NCBI GenBank assembly: GCA_937888735.1
Contig: CALASN010000146.1
Location: 1 to 23,334, forward strand
Direction: 5' to 3'
Origin: UBA5499 sp002426275
Lineage (GTDB): Bacteria > Bacillota > DTU084
Length of the DNA stretch: 23,334 nucleotides
The position numbers and the translations under genes are program-made. Below the pieces are notes generated by a model that saw only the letters and a program-made list of their open reading frames with translations, made no database searches and had not been told where the DNA came from. Positions 6,571 to 16,600 of the stretch are shown one piece after another. Each line of letters begins with the position of its first letter. The stretch's first letter is position 1.

Positions 6571-8478
6571 TTAAAATGAGTGGGAGAGATAAAAGTCCAG
6601 CATATTGGAATCGCCATTCGAGGAGGGAGCTTGATAATCAACATAATTGAGATGTTGAAACCGCAGCCAAATCGTAACTTTATCCAAGGCCTTGGTAGAT
6701 AACTTTATATACCTGGCCTCACGCTGCTGCTGGCCGCCTTCGGGATTATGTCTGATCAGGCCCAGAATTAATTGGATATCGGGATAAAGCGCATAGGTGG
6801 CGGCTAGATCTATGACGGTTCCATCCACCTCAAATTCTCTTCTATCAATCCAGGTAACTTTAGGGTACTCCCAAGAAATTGTGTTCTCCAAATCTCCTCT
6901 CTTCAGAGAACCTTGGAAAGTAAACGGCTGATTTGGAAAAATAAGACCCAGTTCAAATCCTGTCAGCTGTTTTGCTGCCCGCCCTTTTTCCTGCCGCGAA
7001 AGTCTCCGGAAGGCGAGAGCGCTGCCTGTCTGGCCTAAGGAATATTTGAGATTAAAATCCGTCTGATACCAGAGGTGTCTTCGCTCCCCAGACAAATCTC
7101 GCGCATTTCCAAACTGCAGTTTGAGATTGCTCAAATCAAACGCGCCTTTATAAGAGGTGGGGGTTCCAAGCTGCCAATCCAGTTGCCAGCCTCTCTGCCC
7201 CGGACCCTGCAATTTGGCATAACGCTCCACGCCGCTGAGGATCGTAACGTCTTCTCGATTAGGATAAAGACGGTAAGCGCCATTGCGCCAATAGCTGAAG
7301 CCCGGATCCACATAGGCATAGGTAAACTTCAGCGGCCGGCCCAGCAAACTCGTGGAGAGCTTTGTGACCCAAGCGGCGCCTCTTTGCGGATCCGCGCTTG
7401 GCGCAGGCACGCTGTCAGACCAATATAATAAGCTGTTTCGAGCTGCTTCTCCTGTGACATTAATGCGGCCGAAAAGCGGCTTTACGGTACTCAGGCCAAT
7501 GCCGAAGGCGCTGTGATCCAATTGTCTGTCGCCTTCAATGCTATCGAAAGCTTTAAACATGCTTACATTCAAGCTCAAGCCGGAAAGCTTGCCCGTTATT
7601 TGACCGCCAAGTTGATAAGGCTGCAGGTTGATCGCTTCCGGAGAGCTGGAAGTACCTGTTTGTCTGCTGACGAAAGCCTGAAAATCCGTATCTGTCCCTA
7701 CGCTGCCGGAAAGCTTTAACCCGTTCATCTCCTGACTGTATCCGGCGGCGAAAAAATCCTCGCTGCTGCTGGCAAAAACTAAGCCGGAAAGTTTGTTCTG
7801 CCAAAAATGACCCGCGTTTAGCTGTAATTTGGCAATACCATTGTGAGTGAGCGTGCCCCGCCAATAAGGACTCAAACTCATGGTCGAAGCGGTCCAATTG
7901 GAAGCAAAAGACAGCCCGGCAAAAACCGTAGTCTTTGGATCTAACCTTTGACTCATGCTTAAATACGTATTTTGCTGGTAACTGGCAGAATCATTTGCTC
8001 CCCAGTAACCGCCGCTGATGTCTGCCAATCTGCCGCCGCCTTTCTCAAACGGGCCGTAGGCGTTAAAATCGCTGATCTGTACATAGTTCGTACCCGTAAG
8101 CCTAGCTCTCTGTTCGTCAAGGGTAAATTGCGCATTGACCTGAGCCAGATTCTCTTCAAGCGCAGTCACATTAAGCTTCGCCTGCTTGAATTGCGGCTCC
8201 AATTCGGCCGCCAGCTTCGCCAGGGCCTCAATTTCCGCCGGATCCTGCACAAAGCCGAGAGAAAGCTTTTCTTCAATTGCTTTCATGATCCCTGCCAGCT
8301 GCCCGGCTGTCAACGCGCCATGTTCCAGCTTCAGCTGAACGTCTTCAGGAATCAAGCCATATTCCACTAAATTGGCAATCATCTGCAAGGATTCGCCCGA
8401 CAGCTCCGCCGCCTGGGCGCAAGTCGCTGCGCCCAGGAAACAGATTATCGTCAGGCAAAGCCAGATTTTAGCTCTCAT
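6571..8478 (-). CDS. Outer-membrane beta-barrel with helical SLH-like N-terminus, 635 aa
   Basis: Second barrel-type protein, of the same layout as the 607-aa neighbour but only distantly similar in sequence. The start ATG at 8478 has GGGAGG 7 nt upstream; a GTG five codons earlier overlaps that site. Residues 1-24 are a signal peptide (CAQA). Residues about 27-75 resemble a degenerate SLH module (SLQMIANLVEYGLIPEDV, then ALTAGQLAGIM). Residues about 80-125 are Ala/Leu/Glu-rich with coiled-coil character (LAKLAAELEPQFKQAK). From about 130 onward there are alternating beta strands with aromatic residues, ending LDFYLSHSF with terminal Phe. It could pass oligosaccharides across the outer membrane or attach the outer membrane to the cell wall. 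No SusC/TonB features such as a plug domain or TonB box are visible, so active transport by this protein is not supported. Confidence 0.75.
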   Translation of the reverse strand: MRAKIWLCLTIICFLGAATCAQAAELSGESLQMIANLVEYGLIPEDVQLKLEHGALTAGQLAGIMKAIEEKLSLGFVQDPAEIEALAKLAAELEPQFKQAKLNVTALEENLAQVNAQFTLDEQRARLTGTNYVQISDFNAYGPFEKGGGRLADISGGYWGANDSASYQQNTYLSMSQRLDPKTTVFAGLSFASNWTASTMSLSPYWRGTLTHNGIAKLQLNAGHFWQNKLSGLVFASSSEDFFAAGYSQEMNGLKLSGSVGTDTDFQAFVSRQTGTSSSPEAINLQPYQLGGQITGKLSGLSLNVSMFKAFDSIEGDRQLDHSAFGIGLSTVKPLFGRINVTGEAARNSLLYWSDSVPAPSADPQRGAAWVTKLSTSLLGRPLKFTYAYVDPGFSYWRNGAYRLYPNREDVTILSGVERYAKLQGPGQRGWQLDWQLGTPTSYKGAFDLSNLKLQFGNARDLSGERRHLWYQTDFNLKYSLGQTGSALAFRRLSRQEKGRAAKQLTGFELGLIFPNQPFTFQGSLKRGDLENTISWEYPKVTWIDRREFEVDGTVIDLAATYALYPDIQLILGLIRHNPEGGQQQREARYIKLSTKALDKVTIWLRFQHLNYVDYQAPSSNGDSNMLDFYLSHSF

Positions 8479-8485
8479 TTCTACG

Positions 8486-8491
8486 CCTCCC
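8486..8491 (-). promoter_or_regulatory. Ribosome-binding site choosing ATG 8478
   Basis: The minus strand reads GGGAGG, 7 nt before ATG 8476-8478. It overlaps the alternative GTG at 8491-8493, making the longer form unlikely. Confidence 0.75.
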
Positions 8492-8493
8492 AC

Positions 8494-9330
8494 CTAAAAA
8501 TTCCAGTGGGTGGAAATTCTCTGAGTTCCCAGCTGACTTATCCCATAACAATAATCGAATTGCCACGCTCCCAGTCTGAGACCGAGCCCCGCCGTGGGAC
8601 CAGTGCCATCATATCCCACTCGCAAGTCTAGCCAGCTGCTGAGCGCTTGCTCTACACCTGCCCGCAATAAATTACTGCCGCCCAAATCCACTAGATCCAC
8701 CGAAAATTTTGTCGCGTTCACCGTATAGCCGGCGCCAAGAGAGAGCTCTCTGGGCAGCGCATACCTTGTCTCTTTTTCAGCTTTGTATAATTGCTGATCT
8801 TTCCAGGAGATTTGGCTTATGCTGTCGCGGAGCAACAAGCCAAAAGTGAGGTTTTTCAATACTGTCCTGGAAAGCCCCAGATCCAAGCCGTAGCCTCCGG
8901 CCGTAATTTTACCTTCATCCGCAAAGTCTCCGCCTGCCTGGTATAGTTTCAAGCCCAAGCCTAAATTCCACTTGGCAAAAGACCGGGCAAAGGCAAGTTC
9001 GGCAACCTTCTCGCTATAAGGCAACCCAAAACCGCTCAGATCGAAACGTGAATAGGCGACTGCCAAATTGCCAAGGGAAGACGGAAGTTCCAAGGAAAAA
9101 AGCTGGTAAGCGCCAAGCTCTAGCGTGCCGCCTGTAGTGGTAACGCTTCTTTTGTTTGCCGACAAGCTTGCGGGATTACTGCCAATCCCGAAACCGGCGG
9201 CAGTAACCACAGCCCCGCCTTGCGCTTCAAGATCGGCATGTTGTCCCAAATCTGTAAAAGCGCCCCATTGCGCAGCCTGCATTCCGATGCCCAGCAGGAA
9301 TATAGCCATTATCAACCATAGCCTTTTCAT
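8494..9330 (-). CDS. PorV/UPF0164-like outer-membrane protein, 278 aa
   Basis: Small outer-membrane barrel resembling the PorV/PorQ (UPF0164) group, whose Bacteroidetes members work in type IX secretion as outer-membrane partners of substrates with C-terminal sorting domains. The start ATG at 9330 has AGGAGG 9 nt upstream; an ATG three codons earlier directly abuts that site. Residues 1-20 are a signal peptide. The family's N-terminal pattern of a small-residue stretch followed by N-P-A is present: AQGGAVVTAAGFGIGSNPAS (NPASL at 52-56). The rest is amphipathic beta strand (LGLGLKLYQAGGDF, FGLLLRDSIS, LGLRLGAWQFDY) and it ends LGTQRISTHWNF with terminal Phe. It follows 16 nt after the 1418-aa protein that carries a FlgD-like C-terminal domain. 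PorV function is an inference from the family resemblance; a generic barrel is the alternative. Confidence 0.7.
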   Translation of the reverse strand: MKRLWLIMAIFLLGIGMQAAQWGAFTDLGQHADLEAQGGAVVTAAGFGIGSNPASLSANKRSVTTTGGTLELGAYQLFSLELPSSLGNLAVAYSRFDLSGFGLPYSEKVAELAFARSFAKWNLGLGLKLYQAGGDFADEGKITAGGYGLDLGLSRTVLKNLTFGLLLRDSISQISWKDQQLYKAEKETRYALPRELSLGAGYTVNATKFSVDLVDLGGSNLLRAGVEQALSSWLDLRVGYDGTGPTAGLGLRLGAWQFDYCYGISQLGTQRISTHWNF

Positions 9331-9339
9331 GCTCCTCAT

Positions 9340-9345
9340 CCTCCT
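9340..9345 (-). promoter_or_regulatory. Ribosome-binding site choosing ATG 9330
   Basis: The minus strand reads AGGAGG, 9 nt before ATG 9328-9330. It abuts the alternative ATG at 9337-9339 with no spacing, which argues against that earlier start. Confidence 0.65.
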
Positions 9346-9346
9346 A

Positions 9347-12300
9347 TCATTTACTCACGACAAACGCTCTGGCAGCGCGACCGACTGTAACGTTCCGGTC
9401 ATTGCGGAAAGTCAATACCACAAGGTATGGTCCGGGAGGGACGACTCTTCCCTTCTGATCTAATCCGTCCCAACTGTCAGCCAGGTTGCTACCCGCGCTT
9501 CTGGGCACATTCTGAACTATCGTCCGCACCAGCTGGCCTCTGAGGCTCCGAATCTGGATGGTTACCTGGGCATCCTGCGTTAGGAAATACCCGAAAGAAA
9601 GCAGCCCTTGGCCGGGACGAAATACCTGTTTGGTGACAATCCCTCCTTTGCTCTCCAAAAGTCCGCCCGTGGCGTCTTCTAAAATCGTCAGCGAGCCTTT
9701 GGCAAAGGGACCGGAGAAAGTCTGGCTATCTAAGGCGGCTATTCTCCAATACAACGTCCCTGAGGTCTTTCCAGGAGGCAGCGCGGTAAAGACGTAAGTG
9801 AAGGCGTCTGCGTTCACATTCTCAACAAGGCTTTCCGCGAAATCGCTCTCCCATGAGAGCTCGATCAGGTATTGCACCGCGTCAGCAACAGGCTTCCAGG
9901 AAAAGGTCACCTGATCGCCGGCAGCCAAGACAGCTTGGGAAAGCGGCGAGATCACCTCCGGCGGGGCGGCGATCGCCGATTGGCCGCTGACGAGAATCCT
10001 CAAGGAAGTGGAAATCACCGGGATTTGAGAGTCTGAAATCACAATTTCCCAAATTCCTCCCCGGGTGGCCTTCAGAGTACCTTGGGCTACGCCGCTCGCG
10101 AATGAAGATAAAGCAACCTCGATTCCATCATCTGTCTGGGCGTAAAGATTGAGCGCCCTGATTGCCATTAGACTATTGAAATCACCCAGCGTCTGTCCGT
10201 CATTGCCCACCGCAGTTACTGTAAAAGCTGCCGTTTCTCCCGCGCTGATCCTGTCCGGATAGGTCACAGTCAGCTTTGGCATTTCGATTTCTACGGCTAA
10301 CTCATCGACTGAAAATGAAAAAGCCGGTAGGTTTGAGCTCGTGAAGAAGAGATAAACCAGATTGGGAAAATCGGCTGCTGTCAATGCTCTGCCGCTGTTT
10401 TTCTCTCTGAAAGCGGATAAAGGCAGCAGCGTTTTGTGCCAGCTTGCAGCTCCGGGAATAAACGAACTGATGAAGCTTAATCCTCCTTGCGCCGACAAGA
10501 TGACGGTTACCGGCGTTGACTCGCCGTCGCCCTTCGCCCAAAAACTGAGCAGGCCGCTTGCTTTTGGCCAAAGATTGCCCTTCAAAACGTTCTCTTTGCT
10601 GACTACCTGGGACCAAACCCCTTCGGTAGCTGGGAAACTGATCTCCATAGCCTGCCCAGAGTACCCTTCAACCGAACTGGTCTGCGCGCTATAGCCGCTG
10701 GCTGAATTTTTCCACCATCTGTCTCCAAAATTCCCTTCAAAGGATTCTATAAGCATCGCTTGACTGCTCGCAGCAATGACATTTACTGTGACCTTCCCTA
10801 GAGCGGATCCGGAAGCGGAAATAGCGTAAACTCCTTCCGAAAGCAGCAAGGAAGACGAAGTCCCCTGACCTGAGGCTAACCGAACGTTCTCTTGCGCCGT
10901 CAGAGAACCGGTAATTACATCTTTGACTTCCAGCGCGCAGTCTCCCGCATAATCCACAACGTTGCCTTCGGCATCGACCAGCTTCAACCCTACGCTGAAG
11001 CTTTCTCCGCTTCCGACAAATTCGGGAGCCGAGATTATGAAGCTGCGGACATCCGCGACTTTTTCTAACATCAGCTGGTCAACTGTAAAGCTGACGGCAG
11101 GCAGCCCCGCGCTCTCAAATTGGCCGCTGTTGATGAGCTTTACTCTCTGGAGGTTCAAAGGCTCCCCATTATTGACAAATTGACTGAAGGGAATCGTGAG
11201 TTTATGCCACTTGCTGCTGCCGGCTCTGAGCACAGTTTTATATTTGGTGCCATCGCTTAAGCTCAGCGAAAGGGCAAAAGCATTATCTGTATCATCGCCG
11301 CTAATCCACATGGTAAGAGCGTCGTAGCCATCAGGCCAAGCGCTTCCGGAAAACTGGTTCGCGTTCGGCATTACTGCGGCCCAGCCTGGACTTGTGGGGC
11401 CAAACTTAATCTCCATCCCCTGTCCTGAAACGCCGTCCGCGGGGAACTTGCCAGCTTCAACGCTGGGCTCTTTATTAACCCACCACTTGAGAGCGCCTTC
11501 AAAACCGTCCAAAAGCCGCGGTCCCACAGTGCGAATAAGCAAGGGTGCAGCTAAATGCCAAGGTTCGTCTACAACATTGGCGGTAACTCTAATTTCGCTT
11601 CCTTGGTCAGGCCAAGCCGTAACCACATCTCCCACTCCGGCGGTCAGCTGGATCTGCCGCTCTTGACTTTGGTCTCCGGACTGCAGGCGCACTGTTACCG
11701 CACCGGAATATTCAGCATCCACAGCGCCGTCTAACTTTCGCAGCTCCGCCTGAATTGAAAAGCTCTCTCCCGCTTCAACCTCTGACGGAGCGCTGAGCGC
11801 AATCTGCCGCTGCTGTGCGACTTTGACCAAATTCAAGTCGTCAACCTTCATCAAAAACGCGCTTTGCCCGCTGGCTGCGAACTGTACGTATTGCAAATTA
11901 AGCAAATCGCCGCTGGTCAAGGCAGTTCCATAATATAAAAGTTCATTCAAAGTAACGACCACTTTGCTCCAGCCTGTTTCCGCTAAATTTAAAGTTTTGC
12001 TATACGATTTGTCGCCCGTGATTCCCACTTGAAATTTGACTTCCGCACCGGAGCCGTCGCCCTTGAGCCAAAAAGAGAATCCGTCATATTGGCTCCAAGC
12101 GGAATCGCCTTTCTTTTTATCATACTGATATATCGCCCAACCTCCTTGGGTATCCGTAGCCGCAATGGCAACTGCGCTATCCCTGACGCCGTCTGGATCC
12201 ACGGAAGCGGTGAATTTATGCTGTGACGAATCTCCCGAAGTCCACCAGCCGTCCGTATTATCTAGCGAATGGATGCTAATGGGAGGCAGCGCCGCCCCTT

Positions 12301-13603
12301 GCTTTACTAAAACATTTGCTTTTGTGTCCCACAAGGGTTCATCATTCACATGGGCGGTCAGTTCTACCTGTCCGGCAGTGGCGGCTGTGAGTTCGGCCGT
12401 GCCGGAGCCGGCCGCGAGAGCGACTTCAGTCCTGGGGATCTCGCCGCCTGTGGCATACAAGTTCACTGTGCCATTGAAAGTGGTATCAAGCTGACCTGCG
12501 CTGTTCTGCAGCTGAAGCTCTACGCTGAAGGGAGTTCCGGTTTCAGCTGTAGCGGGCGCGACCATAACCAGCCGATTCATTTTAGCAACTGCGATCTCAT
12601 CGACTTGAAACGCGACGGCAGGCATGTTGCTCACTTCAAAAACAAATTCCGAGACCGTCCCGGCCTGATCGCTGGAAAAAGGAGTGCTCCCAGATTTAAA
12701 ATCCGTGAAGGGAATAGCAAACTCGTGCCAAGCGTTTTCCCCGGGCGTGACGACTGTAGAGTACTTTACACCGCCTGTGGCATTAATGACGAGCTTCACC
12801 TGATTTGCGGAGCCGTCGCCCCGGAGCCACATCTTGAGCGTGTCCACTCCAGCCGGCCATTTACTGCCGGCAAAAATGCCGTTTTTGGTCAATACCTGCC
12901 TATATTGGCCAGCGCTATCGCCAAAAGAGATGGACATAGCGTTTCTAATTTTACCGTCGTCGCTAACCAGCGTGGGACTGCCGGTGCCCGTGCCTGTGGC
13001 CCACCAATCGTTAGTTTGATTACGATCAAAGCCTTCGATCAAACTGTAAGCGGAAAGCTGCGTCACTGCTAAATCATCCAGCGCAAAGGTGATTCCCGGC
13101 TTATTTATCTCTAAGGATATCTGAATGCTATTTATCTGGGAGAGCATGTCCGGCGCTAAGGGCTGTTTATATTGATTGCGTAGCTCGGTAAAAGGAATGG
13201 CAAGCCGATGCCACTGCGCCGCTCCCGGGTAAATATACGCAGAGTGCGTATGTGCTTGGGTTGTTTTCAAATTAAACTTGACACTGTTGGACGAGCCATC
13301 GCCGCGGATCCACATGACCAACGCATTAGTCGTCTGCGGCCACGATCCGGCGCCGATGGTTCCCTTAAAATCCATGGTTTGCCATGATGTGGCGCTGGAA
13401 AAAGAAACGCTCAGCGCCCTACTCCCGTCCGGTCCCGCCACATTTGTCACCACAGCTGCGGGCACGCCTGAATCTTTATTATTCCACCAGTTGGGCGGCT
13501 CGCTTTCAAAATCGTCTAAAGTGTAAGCACCGGCGGCAAGGGCTACGGTTAAAACCATCCCCAAAACCAATCCCAATTTGCAAAACTTTGCTTGTTTCGA
13601 CAT
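9347..13603 (-). CDS. Giant secreted protein with five CBM11-like modules, Ig-like spacers and FlgD-like C-terminus, 1418 aa
   Basis: Non-catalytic multivalent glycan-binding protein, probably a surface scaffold or capture protein. The ATG at 13603 has GAGGAGG 7 nt upstream. Residues 1-26 are a signal peptide. Five CBM11/CIA30-like beta-sandwiches lie near residues 27-184, 186-342, 446-595, 697-849 and 950-1107. Each has an N-terminal WW or DGWW motif, the central strand W-[ILA]-[RSK]-G-D (WIRGDGS, WLRGDGS, WLKGDGS, WISGDD, WAKGDGE), a W-x-[KHR]-x-x-x-[PT] strand, and a closing VD or DD pair (ALDDLAV, QVDEIAV, KVDDLNL, TVDQLML, SVDELAV). Ig-like spacers of about 90-100 aa separate modules 2-3, 3-4 and 4-5, and one follows module 5. 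A fibronectin-III-like unit (about 1213-1308) and a FlgD-Ig-like domain (about 1320-1418; SWDGLDQKG, PPGPYLVVL) complete it. Tandem stops TGA TAG end the gene. Confidence 0.88.
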   Translation of the reverse strand: MSKQAKFCKLGLVLGMVLTVALAAGAYTLDDFESEPPNWWNNKDSGVPAAVVTNVAGPDGSRALSVSFSSATSWQTMDFKGTIGAGSWPQTTNALVMWIRGDGSSNSVKFNLKTTQAHTHSAYIYPGAAQWHRLAIPFTELRNQYKQPLAPDMLSQINSIQISLEINKPGITFALDDLAVTQLSAYSLIEGFDRNQTNDWWATGTGTGSPTLVSDDGKIRNAMSISFGDSAGQYRQVLTKNGIFAGSKWPAGVDTLKMWLRGDGSANQVKLVINATGGVKYSTVVTPGENAWHEFAIPFTDFKSGSTPFSSDQAGTVSEFVFEVSNMPAVAFQVDEIAVAKMNRLVMVAPATAETGTPFSVELQLQNSAGQLDTTFNGTVNLYATGGEIPRTEVALAAGSGTAELTAATAGQVELTAHVNDEPLWDTKANVLVKQGAALPPISIHSLDNTDGWWTSGDSSQHKFTASVDPDGVRDSAVAIAATDTQGGWAIYQYDKKKGDSAWSQYDGFSFWLKGDGSGAEVKFQVGITGDKSYSKTLNLAETGWSKVVVTLNELLYYGTALTSGDLLNLQYVQFAASGQSAFLMKVDDLNLVKVAQQRQIALSAPSEVEAGESFSIQAELRKLDGAVDAEYSGAVTVRLQSGDQSQERQIQLTAGVGDVVTAWPDQGSEIRVTANVVDEPWHLAAPLLIRTVGPRLLDGFEGALKWWVNKEPSVEAGKFPADGVSGQGMEIKFGPTSPGWAAVMPNANQFSGSAWPDGYDALTMWISGDDTDNAFALSLSLSDGTKYKTVLRAGSSKWHKLTIPFSQFVNNGEPLNLQRVKLINSGQFESAGLPAVSFTVDQLMLEKVADVRSFIISAPEFVGSGESFSVGLKLVDAEGNVVDYAGDCALEVKDVITGSLTAQENVRLASGQGTSSSLLLSEGVYAISASGSALGKVTVNVIAASSQAMLIESFEGNFGDRWWKNSASGYSAQTSSVEGYSGQAMEISFPATEGVWSQVVSKENVLKGNLWPKASGLLSFWAKGDGESTPVTVILSAQGGLSFISSFIPGAASWHKTLLPLSAFREKNSGRALTAADFPNLVYLFFTSSNLPAFSFSVDELAVEIEMPKLTVTYPDRISAGETAAFTVTAVGNDGQTLGDFNSLMAIRALNLYAQTDDGIEVALSSFASGVAQGTLKATRGGIWEIVISDSQIPVISTSLRILVSGQSAIAAPPEVISPLSQAVLAAGDQVTFSWKPVADAVQYLIELSWESDFAESLVENVNADAFTYVFTALPPGKTSGTLYWRIAALDSQTFSGPFAKGSLTILEDATGGLLESKGGIVTKQVFRPGQGLLSFGYFLTQDAQVTIQIRSLRGQLVRTIVQNVPRSAGSNLADSWDGLDQKGRVVPPGPYLVVLTFRNDRNVTVGRAARAFVVSK
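10283..13525 (-). repeat. Five-fold protein-level repeat of CBM11-like modules
   Basis: Five related modules are encoded at about 13052-13525, 12578-13048, 11819-12268, 11057-11515 and 10283-10756. They share the W..GD strand, the IPF or TLNE-type strand and the closing VD/DD motif, yet differ clearly in sequence. They are an old, diverged internal duplication and not a recent DNA repeat. Modules 1 and 2 are directly adjacent; all others are separated by an Ig-like unit. Confidence 0.8.
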
Positions 13604-13629
13604 TTAGCTTCCTCCTCTCTTGGGGAAGA

Positions 13630-16600
13630 TCATTTATTCTCTTCTGTCTTACGGGTTATGACTATCTTCACATTCTGTTCGCCTGGCACTAAGCTAAATT
13701 CCAGCTTTCCGGAGCCTTCGCCGCGACTCGTCAGTCTATAATTCACGAATAGCAGATAGCTGTACTCATCCTCCGTGGGATAGCTGTAGCTATAGGCAGC
13801 AGCTCCGTTCGCTTGAAAATTCACTTCCGCCCCGTCAGTCCAGACTTTCTCTGACATCTTGACGATAGTCGCCTGAGTCTGCGGCTTAACCTCCAAGGCT
13901 GTTTTGCGGAAATACCTGCCTGAACCCCATGGGTTAGCGCTGGGAATGTTGACCAACGAAAAGCCGGGCTGGATCTCCTGCTTGAGCTCCGCTCCCAACA
14001 TGTCCTCCAGCGCCGTGGTAGTCGGAATCTCAGCTGTGACGTCTTTATTGGTGTTATTGTTTACAGTTACATACCGCTGATAATCGTTAACCCTGACGTA
14101 TCTGCTCTGATCTGATACGGGATAAGTATGCTCCACTCCAACTGCGTCCAGAAAGGAGGCGATTAATTTCAGATCGTTTTCTTTCTGTCCTAAAACATCC
14201 GCTCCCAGCCAGAGCCAATTGCTATCCTGCGCCAGCAGCGCCGGCGTCTGGTCTTGATCTTTAAAATTGGCTAGGATGTGAACATCAGGAAGCAGCTGCT
14301 GCGCTCCGACTTTCGTCAAATCAGGGCTCAACGAGAGGTTGAATGTTTGACCAGGTTTAAGGTACCCAAACTGCCGGTCAATCTGAACAGTATTCTTTTG
14401 GACGGACGTGATCCTAACCGGCGCTCTCCAGATCCCGCCATTGCCGTGCTCATCCAGCACACAAATTGCCAACGTGTTTTCAGCGCCAAAATTCAACCCT
14501 TCAGAGGGGATAGTATAAATTCTCGCTGTCTGCCAGTAGTTATCTGTTTCCACTCCCGTCTTGCCTATTAAAACGCCGTTGACGTAAGCCCAGTCAAAAT
14601 CGTCAATCGCGCCGATCTCCAAAGTGAGCAGACGCCCCTCCCAGTCTTTGGGCAGGTAGAATTTAGTCCGATACCAAACGATGCCGTCATAGACCCGCCC
14701 CTTGCCCAGGACACCTTCATTCTCAAAGTAGGCGGGCACGCTCTGCCAATCCCAATTGACGTCATTATAATCTGCAGCCGCATATTTGATATTTGGGGTC
14801 TGATCTTCAGGCATCGTCTGAAAACGCCAGTTCCCTTCCAAAGAGATCTCCGCGCTGCTATCTGAACCTCCCCAGTTTCCCGGTATCGCTTTGAAGAACA
14901 ACTGCTTCTCAACAAAGTCCTTACCAATGCCGTTTTTGCCGAAGTTGGCAGTAATATTTGGTCCGATGGAACCATAATAGAAGACAGGAAGCTTGTTTTT
15001 CTGTAGGATGGCAAGGAGCTTCGGATCCGCATAGTCTGTCCCCAGCACAGCGGCTTTATATTTAGCCAAAACCTGCGGTTCTTTGACAACGTAAAATGAA
15101 CTCAAAACATCGTAGCTGACATTCATCTGATCCAAAAGCGCGATCACGTTTCTATACCGCGGTTTAGACAAACCGTACAGCCTGGCATTTGCGATCACCG
15201 CCACCTGAGGCTTTCTGTCCCGGAGAAATGAATTCTGAAAGAAATCGGCGATCAGCGGCAGATACGTCCGATCTGGAAGCAGACGTCCTGTTAAATCCAA
15301 GTTGCGTAAATTCTCTCCGGGATCCGGAATCGTAGAATATGCCCAGTCGATGATACCTCCGCCTAAAGCATGGGTACTGATGTACGCGCCCTCTGATCTG
15401 CCCGTATTATGCTCTCCCGCATACCAGGGCTTGCCTGTGGCCGCCAGTAGCTTTCCGTGTCCTGCGGCACCGTAATGGCAGGTTACAAGATCGACATCAG
15501 GCGGAGACCATTGCTGGAAAGCATGCATGTCAATAGGTATGGGATCCAGTTCCCAGGTAGGTCCGCCCTCAGGCACCTGCTGGCTGGTTAGCGCCGTTGG
15601 GATCTCTTTTTTGATTACCTGGCTGAGCCGTTCAACAGTCGAGTAATGAAGCTCTGCAGCCCACTGCATGTAATCGTAAAGCCGCGTGCTGTATTCCGCC
15701 TTCTCTCCCCGCACGCCCGGCGGCATAATGGAATTCCGCTCCCAGGTTTCATCTTGGCCCAGACCGTTTTCCTCTTTGTTAAAGGGAGTATTAGCCCAAG
15801 CCGCATTTAGAGCCCCCAATGTGCCGTATTTCGCTTTCAGCCATTCATTCCAAAGACGCATCAGCCGTGGAATGTCGGCTATGGAACCGTCTTTTGACGT
15901 GGGAGTGTTCCATGTCTGATCATGGCTCGAGATCATAGGTTCGTTCCATGGCACTTCCCAGCAAAGGATATTAGGGACGTCTTTAAAATGTCTGGCCAGC
16001 CTCTGAAATGTCGATTCCAGCGCTTCCACATAAAAATAAGGGTTCTGAAGTTCTTCATGGATATTTTCTTCTCCTGGAGGGCCCTGAAGGAACCAGTCCG
16101 GCACTTGAAAATGTAAGTCCATGATTACATATAGCCCGTATTTGTCCGCCCACTTAACGCAGTTCTCCACAAACCGCAAATAGTCGGGGTCAAATTTGCC
16201 CTGCTGCGGCTCTAGAAGCTTATAGCCGAAAGGAACGCGGATTGCCTTGTAGCCCAGCTCCGCCATATGACGATAATCAGCCTCAACGCTTTGTCTTGCG
16301 CCGCCGTGACTGTCTTTGTAAATCGCCGCAAAGTCGTTAGTTCCATAGATATGCAAAGGCTTGTTCGGGTAAAGATAAATTTCCCCGTCTTTCACAGAAG
16401 ACCTGATCCCGAGAGCACCCCATGGCTGCAAAGTTTTTTGATATGCAGCTTCAACCTCATTTGCAAGATTTGCCAGTTGTTCGCCAAATTGACCCCGCTT
16501 ATTGAGGGGGGCTTTTTGACAATCTTCCACAAATTGCTTTACCCTGGCTAACGCGCCTTTTTCGTCGGCAAATGACCCTTTCTTCGCCGCTTCGACGAGC

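Noticed and set aside
4724..8478. SusC/TonB-dependent receptors
   Set aside because: Proteins are shorter than the usual about 1000 aa, and I see no plug domain or TonB box; the helical N-termini point to an OmpM-like layout.
12350..13072. Long plus-strand open frame (240 aa) opposite the 1418-aa gene
   Set aside because: It lies antisense to a well-supported repeat-containing gene, has no recognisable domain or signal, and its composition fits a shadow frame.
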